From assembly GCA_936432065.2 (NCBI GenBank), contig OW386287.2:95249091-95313090 (forward strand): a stretch of DNA of 64,000 nucleotides. The letters run 5' to 3'. Under the pieces are notes generated by a model. It ran no database searches, was not told where the DNA came from, and saw only the letters and a program-made list of their open reading frames with translations. Below, one piece after another: positions 47,030-58,330 of the stretch. This stretch comes from Rutpela maculata (Eukaryota > Arthropoda > Insecta > Coleoptera > Cerambycidae). The first letter of the stretch is position 1, and every line of letters begins with the position of its first letter. A program made the translations under genes and the position numbers.

Positions 47030-50000
47030 ATTGATTGATTTACCAGCGTGCGGTAGGCATTGCTGCCACTCCCAGGTTTATACAGCTGGGCCTGCTCCGT
47101 CCACGCTGGGTTGGACTAAGGTCATGCTTGTTGCCAGCAGCGAGAGCCACATAGCGCATGATAAAGGAACATGAGATGGGAGGTGTAGGTATTTATGAGA
47201 TGCGTTACCGCATTGTGTCGTGAGGGAGCGTTTAAGCTCCCTTTTTGTGTTTTTGGTTCTGGGCATCTGCCTCTTCTGAATCTTCGTGTGAAATATGTGC
47301 TGTGTCTTGATATGGAGTGTTTATGCTCCACTTTTTGTGTTTCTGCTTCTTCAAATCTTCTTTTGCTGAGTCTTCTGATTTCCTCGGTTTCCGATGCTGG
47401 GTTGGATTTGGGTCATGCTTGTTGTCAGCAGCGAGAGCCACATGATGCATGTTTTTTCCTCGCTTTTCTTTCCTAGTTTTTTTTATCCCCTCGATTGTTG
47501 TCTTCCACGTGTAACATGGTCTCCCTATTTTTAGTTTGCTGCTGTTCAGTGTTAGCGCTTTCTTCTGCTGTCCTTTTTGCTTTAACCTTCTTGATCTTTG
47601 CCCTTATCTCTCTGCTTACCAAGGCATGGTCTATTTGTGTGATTGAGCTTCCATTACTCCAGGTGTCAATGCAGGTTTGACTTTTGCTCCATGCATTTCT
47701 TATTATTAAGTCAAACATGTGTGCTAGGTTTTTCAGCGCGTTTCCATTTTCGTTAGGCCATGTGTGGAGTTTATGTGCATTGAAGTCTCCTAATAGTATA
47801 ATGGACATTTTTCTTGATTTTTCATAGCGTTAGTGTGTGCCGGTTTTCTTTTTCTAATTGATGACTTAGTGCTCCATACAGACAGTCCTCTCTTCGGTTA
47901 TTACTGATTTCTTTCTCCTCTTTGCCGCCTAGCACGATTTCACTGCACTATATATACCATTATTTACTGCGTTAGAGGGGAAGCACTGTGTAAAGTTTTG
48001 GTTTGTATACCTAATTAAACACTATCTAATATTTCTTATCAATTACTGAAAATGTTCCGAGATATGTATTATTTTACAAACACATCCACTTATACTTTTT
48101 TTAACTATATTTTTTACACGTTGTCACTATTTAACTTTTATAAACTTTTATGGGTATCCATTGGTGACAGAGCATTATAAAGCAGGTCTGGTCGCCTCGA
48201 CAGCAAGATGACAAGTCCAATGTGTTGTCGCATCGTGTGCGTTATTTAATGTTTATGCTCCTCTTTTTGTGTTTCTGTTTCTACAAATTTTCTTCTTCTC
48301 CTTCTGAGATTTCTGATGCCTCGGTTTCTGGTTCTGGTAGGGTATATCGCTGCGATTTCTTTGTGGAGTTCATTTTTCCCACTCGCTTTCTTTTCCAGTA
48401 TGTTTGGTCGCTTCTCAGTTTGTTCATGATCCTCTTAGTTGTTGTTTTCCACGTGTAACCCGGTTTCCCCATTTTTTTTCTTTTTTCGTTTCTTCTGGTT
48501 TCTTGAGTCAGTTGCATGACTACCCTTCTTGATGTCTTGTCAGATTGATCAATGATCAATGATCTTGATCATTTTGTATGATTGCCGTGGCTATGTTTTC
48601 GTTTATATTTTCCGTTCTTATTTCGATGGAGCTCTCTCGTCCGGTTACCTATACAACTCCTCTACTGGTAGTTTCATAGTGTTGGCGTGAGCCGGGGTTG
48701 TTATGTTTTCTCCTTCTAAGTGATGGCTTAGTGCTCGATTTTTGTACCAGTAGCTGATGTGTCTTCGTTGTTACGTTTTGTAGTGGATACATTATTTTTG
48801 TGTTCTCTGCAGAGTTATTATTTCTTGCTTACTTTTTGCGTATTCTTACGGACCTAAACGTTTTTAATAAAATTCCTTAACCTTACCAGAGCCGTACCAG
48901 ATGTGAAGTGTAGACAATCAGTATGTTCTTATAGCATGCATGGGATTTTTTAAATTTTAATGGCACTGAAACCAAGCTAATAATGGGCAACAATTTTTGT
49001 GTTTCTGCTTCTTCAAATCTTCTTTTGCTGAGTCTTCTGATTCCTCGGTTTCCGATCCTGGGTTGGATTTGGGTCATGCTTGTTATCAGCAGCGAGAGCC
49101 ACATGATGCATGTTTTTTCCTCGCTTTTCTTTCCTAGTTTTTTTTAATCCTCTCGATGGTTGTTTTCCACGTGTAACATGGTCTCCCTATTTTTAGTTTG
49201 CTGCTGTTCAGTGTTAACGCTTTCTTCTGCTGCTTTTTGCTTTAACCTTCTTGATCCTTGCCCTTATCTCTCTGCTTACCAAAGTATGGTCTATTTGTGT
49301 GATTGAGCTTTCATTACTCCAGGTGTCAATGCAGGTTTGACTTTTGCTCTATGTATTTCTTATTGTTAAGTCAAACATGTGTGCTAGGTTTTTCAGCGCG
49401 TTTCCATTTTCGTTAGGCCATGTGTGGAGTATATGTGCATTGAAGTCTCCTAATAGTATAATGGACATATTTCTTGATTTTTCATAGCGTTAGTGTGTGC
49501 CGGTTTTCTTTTTCTAATTGATGGCTTAGTGCTCCATACAGACAATCCTCTCTTCGGTTATTACTGATTTCTTTCTCCTCTTTGCCGCCTGGCACGATTT
49601 CACTGTACTATATATATACCATTATTTACTGCGTTAGAGGGGAAGCACTGTGTAAAGTTTTGGTTTGTATAGCTAATTAAACACTATCTAACATTTCTTA
49701 TCAATTACTGAATATGTTCCGAGATATGTATTATTTTACAAACACATCCACTTATACTTTCTTTAACTATATTTTTTACACGTTGTCACTATTTAACTTT
49801 CATAAACTTTTATGGGTATCCATTGGTGACAGAGCATTATAAAGCAGGTCTGGTCGCCTCGACAACAAGATGACAAGTCCAATGTGTTGTCGCATTGTGT
49901 TCGTTATTTAATGTTTATGCTCCTCTTTTTGTGTTTCTGTTTCTACAAATTTTCTTCTTCTCCTTCTGAGATTTCTGATGCCTCGGTTTCTGGTTCTGGT

Positions 50001-50530
50001 AGGGTATATCGCTGCGATTTCTTTGTGGAGTTCATTTTTCCCCACTCGCTTCCTTTTCCAGTATGTTTGGTCGCTTCTCAGTTTGTTCATGATCCTTTTA
50101 GTTGTTGTTTTCCACGTGGAACCCGGTTTCCCCATTTTTTTCTTTTTTCGTTTCTTCTGGTTTCTTGAGTCAGTTGCATGAATACCCTTCCTGATGTCTT
50201 GTCAACTCCTCTACTGGTCTTTTCATAGTGTTGGCGTGAGCCGGGGTTGTTATGTTTTCTCCTTCTAAGTGATGGCTTAGTGCTCGATTTTTGTACCAGT
50301 AGGTGATGTGTCTTCGTTGTTACGTTTTGTAGTGGATACATTATTTTTGTGTTCTCTGCAGAGTTATTATTTCTTGCTTACTTTTTGCGTATTCTTACGG
50401 ACCTAAACGTTTTTAATAAAATTCCTTAACCTTACCAGAGCCGTACCAGATGTGAAGTGTAGACAGTATGTTCTTATAGCATGCATGGGATTTTTTAAAT
50501 TTTAATGGCACTGAAACCAAGCTAATGGGC
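47030..50530 (-). repeat. Rearranged LINE with a 1.66-kb tandem duplication
   Basis: From about 47332 the sequence repeats from 48995 at an offset of 1,663 bp (tttctgcttcttcaaatcttc; catggtctccctatttttag at 47515 and 49177; gcactgaaaccaagctaa at 48962 and 50508). The second unit lacks about 116 bp at 50207. A (tgat)n tract at about 47024-47040 reads as a tandem LINE 3' tail on the minus strand. Minus frames shared by both units (for example TWKTTTKRIMNKLRSDQTYW) are basic and unidentified. Confidence 0.75.
47473..47808 (-). pseudogene. APE-type endonuclease fragment of a non-LTR retrotransposon
   Basis: A 111-codon minus-strand frame with IILLGDFNAHKLHTWPNENG (the Gly-Asp-Phe-Asn-Ala-His catalytic block) and, 46 residues on, QIDHALVSREIRA (the Ile-Asp-His block). 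These are two of the exonuclease-endonuclease-phosphatase signatures of LINE endonucleases. The N-terminal blocks and all RT motifs are missing. The copy in the second tandem unit (around 49135-49470) is frameshifted. Confidence 0.75.
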
Positions 50531-50672
50531 AACAATTTTATCCAAGTTTTTATTATTTTTGAATTGTCTGACTCATGTAAGATAAAATACTCAGAAAAAT
50601 ATTTGCTAAAACATAACAGCGATGCCAACATGTTACATCCCAGAACCATTTATGTACCTATCTCCTAGACTA

Positions 50673-51862
50673 AAAGCAGTGAAATCGAGTGAGAAACTTA
50701 ATACGATAACCCTGTACAATACACTTACATCATTGGCGGAATGGTTTTCTAATTCAATTTCGTGCCTTATCTAAAATGATATGTTTGATAAACTATATTT
50801 ACATCACCATTGTATCCCTGATTATATAAATAAAATATTCCATTAGCCAATCCACCGCAATACATATAATATAATAAATCAGTTCGGGTTAAATTTCGCA
50901 TAATTTCATTATTCAATAAAATTGAATTAAAAATTTCCGCATAGCTTCCTCGATTTAAAATGCCTAACACCGCTTGGTACTATGGAGTCAAAACTGTACA
51001 ATTAAAGCTTTAGACATCTAATTTACTAGTTATTTTAAAATTATAACCTGACATCCCGATTTTACTCCCTCGAAACGCAATCCGGCCTTGTTGGCTTATA
51101 ATTTACAGCGCTCAATTCACAAAATTAGTTAGACTCTAACAAAGAACAAGAAACAATGCTAATGATATTGTTTATTTATAGCGATTAATTATTAGAAAGG
51201 TGTCACTGGGTGGTAGTTACTTATTCATGATTCCGTTGCAAAACCAACGTGGAAGTATTATGTGAGAATAAACATGTGTTGTGTATCGGATTTTTGATAG
51301 GCTAACTACATAGCCATTTATCTTCGTATTCAGCGAATTTCCTGAATTTGTTGCAACTGAAATGGCTTGATTTATTTTATTCCGTTTATGCCAAATGATC
51401 AGCAAACTTATTCCAAATTGGTCTTAACTTTCTATAAAGGATCAATCAAAATAAATATAAGGGTGACTTTCAATTTACCAAAAGGTAAATAAGATAAAAT
51501 ACTTGACTGTAAACATGTAAAATATATTACCTACCTTCTGTAAATCATAATTTACTTCGTATTACATGGTTAAAATAATTATAAAATTAAAATTTATATT
51601 AATGACAAAGATCATTTAACCTGAATCTTTCTATTTGCGTGCACTTGTTAGTTTTACCTCCGTGTTATGTATATGATTCATGGTATTAAGTAAATATTTA
51701 TCAACCACGTTGATCGTTGATAAAATATAAGGAAAGTTCTGCATGTCTGAAATTTAAATATTATAATAATTATAAAATGTGTATCAAGAAATTGGGAATT
51801 CGTTCTGCTAAATAGAAATAAATAAATATACATTTAAATTACATAAACTAGTTTACTTTAAA
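50673..51862. other. AT-rich stretch, nothing recognised
   Basis: Short ORFs only, no clear repeat. It ends at the SINE tail. Confidence 0.4.
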
Positions 51863-52113
51863 ATGTGTTGTGTGTTTTAAAATGTGTTTAGACCGCCTTC
51901 CATGTCATCTGAATGACCCTCTTAAGTCTAGGAGATCTAGATTTGTCTGAGTGAAGGAGACGGGGCCCTACAGTTTATGGTGGAATCCGAACCACTTCTT
52001 GGGGAAAATTTCCTATGAAAAATTTTTTCGCTGTGTGGGGCTCGAACCCACTTCGCTAGATACGCTCAGTGTGCAAGCTAGACGCGCTATCCCACTGAGC
52101 CACCGACCCCTTG
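51863..52113 (-). mobile_element. tRNA-derived SINE, minus strand
   Basis: On the minus strand the A box tggctcagtggg (plus 52091-52102) and B box gggttcgagccc (plus 52038-52049) form a pol III promoter about 52 bp apart, beginning near ggggtcggtggctcag. The body runs through gaatccgaaccac and ccttcactcagacaaatc to an AT-rich tail with two taaacacattttaa iterations (plus 51863-51892). It differs in sequence from the SINE at 6.1 kb, so two SINE families are present. Confidence 0.75.
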
Positions 52114-52373
52114 CATACAAAGAATTCCTATATGGCGTTAAAAAAAGGACAACCGTGCATTTTGGACGCGATTTTGTTTTTTATTTTGTGTGTAGGAGGT
52201 TCAATATAAGTTCAAATTTGAGTTTTCGGGATCGGGGGTGGTTGGCCGTCATTTTGAAAATTAAGGTATACATGGTTTTTTAATATATCTTGAAAACTAT
52301 AACTCCAACAATGTAATCTACAACCTTTATTCACAACTCTTTGTTGTAACTCTTTGTTGTAACTTCGATAATA

Positions 52374-54732
52374 ACACAGCCACACAAAAAAAACCCCAGT
52401 GTGTCTTGACCCCAGAGACTGACTAGGTAGACTTTATGTTTTTCGGGTCGCTGAATCCGAATCCGGGATCCATTAGATCCCATGTCATCAGGTTTAAGGT
52501 CATTTGAAGGTCAAATTGAGATATGACCGTGAAAAATTCCGTAAAAAATGTATGTTTATGTTTTTGAGGTTGCTGAATCTGAATCCGGGATCCATTTGAT
52601 CCCATGTCATCAGGTTTAAGGTCATTTGAAGGTCAAATTGAGATATGACCGTGAAAAATTCCGTAAAAATTTATGTTTATGTTTTTGAGATTGCTGAATC
52701 CGAATCCGGGGTTTATTTGATCCCATGTCATTTGAAGGTCAAATTGAGATATGACCGTGAAAAATTCCGTAAAAAATTTATGTTTATGTTTTTGAGGTTG
52801 CTGAATCCGAATCCGGGGTCCATTTGATCCCATGTCATCAGGTTTAAGGTCATTTGAAGGTCAAATTGAGACAGGACCGTGAAAAATTCCGCAAAAAAAT
52901 TGTGTTTATGTTTTGACGTTGCTGAATCCGAATCCGTGGTTTATTTGATACCATCATGTCAGAATTAAGGTCAAATGAAGGTCAAACACATGAAATTCAA
53001 TAATACAATCTTTTTTGACCCCGGATTCTGAAAAAGCAGAAAATTTTACGTCTAAATACATCCTGAATGGTTCATGGAACCGATTTCTTAGGTCATTTGT
53101 TGGTTATCAAGCGGTCAAATGCTTATTTTCCATTTCTTAGCTAATATATCGATTGTAAATCGAAAACTTGCGTCTATGACTAATGACCTTCAAGTTTTTG
53201 TGGTCGTTTGTCACGATCCCGGTATCTATTTGATACCATGACGTATAAACCAAGGTCAATCGAAGGTCAAACACCATAATTCCAATTATATAAATTTTTT
53301 AACCCCGTATTCTCAAAGAACAAAATATATTACGTCCAAATACGTCTTGATCTGAGTCGAACCGAACTTCGAGTTTCATATGGAGATATTAAACTATTTT
53401 GAGATGTTTTAAACTACATTTTTAAGTCCAAAGACCTAAATCCAAATCTGCTGAATTCAATAGCCTCAAAATTTGATAACCCAATAACCTAATAGCTCTA
53501 AAAACCTGATCCCGTAGCTATAAAATGGGGATTACAGACGATGAAAGCTGATGAATCCGTTTACTCGAATGACCACATTGCTCAATAATCCCATAACCGA
53601 GTAACCCCATAATTTTATTACTTAGTCTCTCATAGCAAAAATTCTGTTCTTTATAATTAAAGTTGTTGAGCTTCACAACTCCAAACCATGCCACTGTAAT
53701 TATGGAACTCATTTTCTCGCTCTGCAACTTATCATGAAATTTCTTTGCATGGAACAACCGTTACACCCAAATCAGCATAGCACTTGTGTATGCATCCAGG
53801 GCACCTCCTCGCGGTGACGGCGGGCAACGGAGTAAGCTCGTTATGATGTACAAAATCCGTTCACGCAACCTCCTCGTGGTGTACATCGGGTAACGCAAAT
53901 GCTGACGGTTTCACATTCAGTTGAAAGATTCAAAAGAGATTTGTATTTGACATGCAGATGATCTTTCAGGGTCCAAAAAATTATATCATTCGAATTATAG
54001 CGTTTGACCTCAGTTTATACATCATGGTATCAAATGGATACCGAGATCGTAATAAGCGACCACAAAAACTTGAAGGTCACTAGTCATAGACGCAAGTTTT
54101 CGATTTACAATCGATATATCAGCTAAGAAATGGAAAAGAAGCATTTGACCGCTTGATAACCAACAAATGACCTAAGAAAACCGTTCAGGATGTATTTGGA
54201 TGTAAAATTTTCTGCTTTTTCAGAATCCGGGTCAAAAAGATTGTATTATTAAATTTCATGTGTTTGACCTTCATTTGACCTTGATTCTGACATGATAATA
54301 TCAGATAAACCCCGGATTCGAATTCAGCAATCCCAAAAACATAAACATACATTTTTTACAAATGGCCTTAAACCTGATGACATGGGATCAAATAAATACC
54401 GGATTCGGATTCAGCAACCTCAAAAACATAAACATAAATTTTTTACGGAATTTTTCACGGTCATATCTCAATTTGATCTTCAAATGACCTTAAACCTGAT
54501 GACATGGGATCAAATAAACCCCGGATTCGGATTCAGCAACCTCAAAAACATAAAAATACATTTTTTACGGAATATTTCACGGTCATATCTCAATTTGACG
54601 TTCAAATGACCTTAAACCTGATGACATGGGATCAAATAGACCCCGGATTCGGATTCAGCGACCCGAAAAACATAAAGTCTACCTAGTCAGCCTCTGGGGT
54701 CAAGACACTTTATTTTTTTTGTGTGGCTGTGT
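52374..54732. mobile_element. Fold-back element P3: ~121-bp tandem repeats in inverted arms
   Basis: The left end acacagccacacaaaaaaa and right end ttttttttgtgtggctgtgt are inverted. The left arm has units anchored at gaaggtcaaattgag about every 121 bp (52500-52880), then a diverged unit. The right arm mirrors them (about 54260-54620). An inner pair, 53020-53290 with 53995-54245, also matches; a spacer of about 700 bp fills the middle. Flanks are gataata and aattaag. The intact arm at 58125-58155 gives the empty site cttcgataattaagaag, so insertion duplicated only about 3-4 bp (AAT). Confidence 0.88.
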
Positions 54733-55085
54733 AATTAAGAAGTTATAAGTAAAAATTAATGAAAATTTAGAGGATGAAAAACTATTATTGTTAATAACTT
54801 TTTTTCTATTAATTTAATGAAAAAAATGGCTTTAAGGCTTTTTTATAGCATTTTGTAACAAATTATTTGATCCACTATTTTTTTTATATTTCGATTATTT
54901 TTAAGGGTTTTCAGCGCTACAAAGTGAGGAAGGTCAAAGGTAAGTGAGGTATATAGGTAGAAAAACATTATTGGTACTTTTTATTTCTATCTACATACCA
55001 TTTATATCATTATATTTTATCTTTTTTCCATTATTTTATTAATATATTTTTCATTAATAATATCATCTTATTTATAATTAATATA

Positions 55086-55930
55086 CAACGGTGTGCCCGG
55101 ATGGGGTACCGCATTCTTGTAAACTGTCTTATTTTTGATTTGCCTAGAAAAAGTGATTCTTTATAAAAAGTTTCGCTTATCTTAGAAAGTCATAAACAGT
55201 TGTCAAACTTCAGATAAATTATACAGAGTACTCCTTTAAGCAAACTTTTTTTTTACATTTTTATTGAAAATTTTATTTAATAAAGTTTTTTCAATTATGA
55301 AGAAAAGCTTAAATACGTAGTTTAGTTGGAAAATAAAGAAATGACAATTTGTGTCCCCGGACGGGGTAGCGCATTCTTGTAAACTTTCTTATTTTTGATT
55401 TGCCGAGAAAAATTCATTGCGTAACTGAAGAAACTTTGTTAAATAAAATTTTCAATAAAAATGTAAAAAAAGTAGTTTGGTTAAAGTCGATTTCATATTT
55501 TCTAATTTTTCGAATACCCTGTATAATTTATCACAAGTTTGACAACTGTATGTGACTTCATAACTTTTTATAAAAAATGGCTTTTTCTCGGCAAATCAAA
55601 AATAAGAAACTTTACAAGAGTGCGGTACCCCATCCAGGGACACAAATTGTTATTTCCATATTTTGCAACTACACTCTGAATTTAAGCTTTTCTTCATAAT
55701 TGAAAAAATTTTATTGAATAAAATTTTCAATAAATATGTAAAAAATATAGTTTGCTTAAAGTCGATTTCATATTTTGTAATTTTTGGAATACTCTGTATA
55801 ATTTACCTTAAGTTTGACAACTGTTTATGACTTCCTAAGACAAGCACGTTTCATAAAGAATGACTTTTTCTCAGCAAGTCAAAAATAAGAAAGTTTACAA
55901 GAGTGCAGTACCCTATCCGCAGACGCACTG
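55086..55930. mobile_element. Palindromic MITE with dimeric arms (TA flanks)
   Basis: The left end caacggtgtgcccgg and right end ccgcagacgcactg are flanked by TA. Each arm contains two units: cccggatggggtaccgcattcttg-type starts at 55096 and 55356, and mirrored ends at about 55645 and 55925. Just outside, attaatatatttttcattaat and attgatgaaaaatatattaat-like sequences also mirror, so it sits at the centre of a further palindrome. Confidence 0.75.
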
Positions 55931-55932
55931 TA

Positions 55933-57877
55933 TATTAATAGTACAAAATATGATATTATCAATGAAAAATATATTAATAAGTTAATATAATAAACATAAA
56001 ATATAATAATATTGTTGCAAGGCCTGGACCCACTTAAAAAAGGGGGCCCCAAAGGCTGCTAAACCTCGAACGCAAGGTAGGGTAGTCACCCTGTGCCCAG
56101 AACAAAATTTTAATATTTTACGTGCAGTACCCTTCCCCCCCCCCTACAATACGCTAGTGAGGAGCCGACTAGTCAGGTCCTTGGGGGTGGCTTCGATAAT
56201 TGGGGTGGTGTAGGTGGTCAGATATGAAAGACAACGTCGTTCTAATTAAACATTTAATAAAATATCAGGGTACGTAGTACAAAATATTTCACAATTATCA
56301 CTGATAACTCAGTACGCAGTACAAGTATCACAATATACCCTAATAAGTGAACCTAATAAGTGGGACCAACACGCTTAACCTAATATACACAGAATATCTT
56401 ACAAAATAATAAATCCTTGATAAATGTACAAAAGGTCATATGCCAGAAGCGTGACAAAAAAACTACAAGGTAAAACATAAAATTACTTAAAATTATTGAC
56501 ATATATTTGTAAAATAAGGCAAAACTATTCAGTTAGTGAAGTAACGATACACAAAATATAACGAATATTATTGAAATCTAAAATGTTACTGAGATTTACG
56601 TTACGAACAAAATATTACCAATATTCCTTGAAAATTTATTTTACTGTCCCGTGGACGTTGAGTTGAGGTACCAGATCCCTCGTTAAGAGAATATGATTCT
56701 GCTTACCTTTTGTAGTGTCTGAATATCTTTTCCCGTCCTACCAGGGTAGCGTAATTCAGGTGATAACAGCCGCAGGTGGTAGACCATCTACGTGGAGTCT
56801 AAGGTAACGTGCCGAAATCCCCAGTACCATACATACACAAGATGTCAGTCAATAATCCACCATCTAGACACCAAAATCTGGACTAGAAGTTGAAACCAGA
56901 GTCAGGCTGGAAGTCCCTCGTGAAGTGTAGAATGTGACATAAAAGCTCAAGTAGAATACGAGTAACAGATCCAAGTAAAATCATAAAGTATCAATCCAAA
57001 TAGCCATAAACTAACAAATAGATTCCAATACTTGTAACATACTCAACAAGGAAACAACTAACAAACGAACAAACAAACAAACAGCTCTGCAATAAAATAA
57101 ATAACCTAAATTACAAATCTATTTCAACTTTAAGTGGGTTTTCAGAGACGTACCTGAGATGTGATGTGGGCTGTCAAAATGGCACTCCAAAGTCTTGCAT
57201 TCAGACGACGCCACGTGCTTTAAAAATTGATTTTATCCGGAAATCCGTAGCTGCATTTCCCCAAAACGATACTCAAAAAAAACCAAATGGAAATACGACT
57301 AATCTTGTCGTGATGAATACTAAATCCCATAAATGGAGCAAAACTTACAATATTGCTAAAACTCGTATTCAGACGACTCAATCTTTAAGCAGCAAAAGGA
57401 AAAATGACCAAGAAAATGTCCTCTATAAAGATGTCAAGTTCTTGTCTTCCGTCTCGGTACGTTCAGAATTTCCACTTCACGGTGTACCCCACAACTAGAA
57501 TAGATTTTCCTAACTTCGTTTATATCCACAAATATTATCATAATATACTTTGAAAGCCGTCCCCTCATAAATCTACCCACCAAAAGAAGGTTTAATCAAC
57601 AATACTGGCCATTGTAGAAGCTTTAAAAGGGCGTTTTTGCAATGCACTCTCTTAATGAATATCTGAACGCACTCACCCATACTTCCTGTAACAAAGCGCA
57701 TTTAAATGGCCGACATGAACTATCCGGTAGTGCTATTATGCAACCAGTTATACTTTATTATTATCTATTGGCGAGGGGCGGTACCAATAGGCTCAAATGC
57801 ACAATAAAATTTGGGAAAATAACGAAAATTAGTACATAAATTTCTGGCCATTATTTAATGTGAAAATCGACCGTAAC
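55933..57877 (+). other. Interior of the 6-kb element, with an unidentified ORF
   Basis: 57166-57498 is a 110-codon frame, basic and Thr/Asn-rich, with no recognisable domain. Tandem caaacaaa lies near 57060-57085. The segment is bounded by ggacccacttaaa (56030) and tttaagtgggttttc (57129), a possible short inverted repeat. A C-run (ccccccccccc) is at about 56136. Confidence 0.35.
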
Positions 57878-58330
57878 AATATAAATGGTATGTAGGTAGA
57901 AATAAAGTACCAATAATTTTTTTTACCTATATACCTCACTTGCTTTTGAACTTCTTTCCTTTGCAGTGGTAAAAAACCCTCAAAATTTAAGAAAATAGTA
58001 GGTCAAATTATTTGTTATGAAATGTTCTATAAAACAGTCCTAATGTACTTTTTTCACAAAATTAATAGAAAAAAAGTTATTAACAATAATAGTTTTTCAT
58101 CCCCTAAATGTTCATTAATTTTTTCTTACAACTTCTTAATTATCGAAGTTACAACAAAAAGGGGTATACAATATTATTATCTACAAAAAAATCTGCCTAC
58201 AATTTTTTTGTGGCAGTTATAGTATAGGTATATTAAAAAAACATTTACACCCTTATTTTCAAGATAGCAGCCAAATGGGTGCACTCCAAAAACTGAAATT
58301 TAAACTTATGTTGGACTCCCACCACATAGT

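Larger units (their letters stand above)
46292..50672. mobile_element. 4.4-kb composite bounded by ~108-bp inverted repeats
   Basis: 46292-46400 (tagtctaggagatagctaca … acatgttggcattgctgttatg) is mirrored by 50565-50672 (cataacagcgatgccaacatgt … tatctcctagacta). Both ends are flanked by aaa. A second inverted pair, 46769-46830 with 46975-47030, lies just inside the left end. The interior is mostly a rearranged minus-strand LINE. Confidence 0.75.
52165..58330. mobile_element. ~6-kb inverted-repeat element, host of nested insertions
   Basis: The right arm (57878-58330) is the reverse complement of a left arm split in two by element P3. The outer half is about 52165-52373; tcaatataagttcaaatttgag pairs with ctgaaatttaaacttatgttgg. 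The inner half is about 54733-55020; gaggatgaaaaactattattg pairs with caataatagtttttcatcccc. The arm is about 450-490 bp long. The interior has a MITE and an unidentified 110-codon ORF. Without P3 the element is about 3.8 kb. Confidence 0.75.

Noticed and set aside
54292..54686. ORFs with recurring RIRIQQPQKHKHKFFTEF peptides (also on the minus strand at 52423-52833)
   Set aside because: These are translations of the P3 repeat units, present on opposite strands of the two arms.
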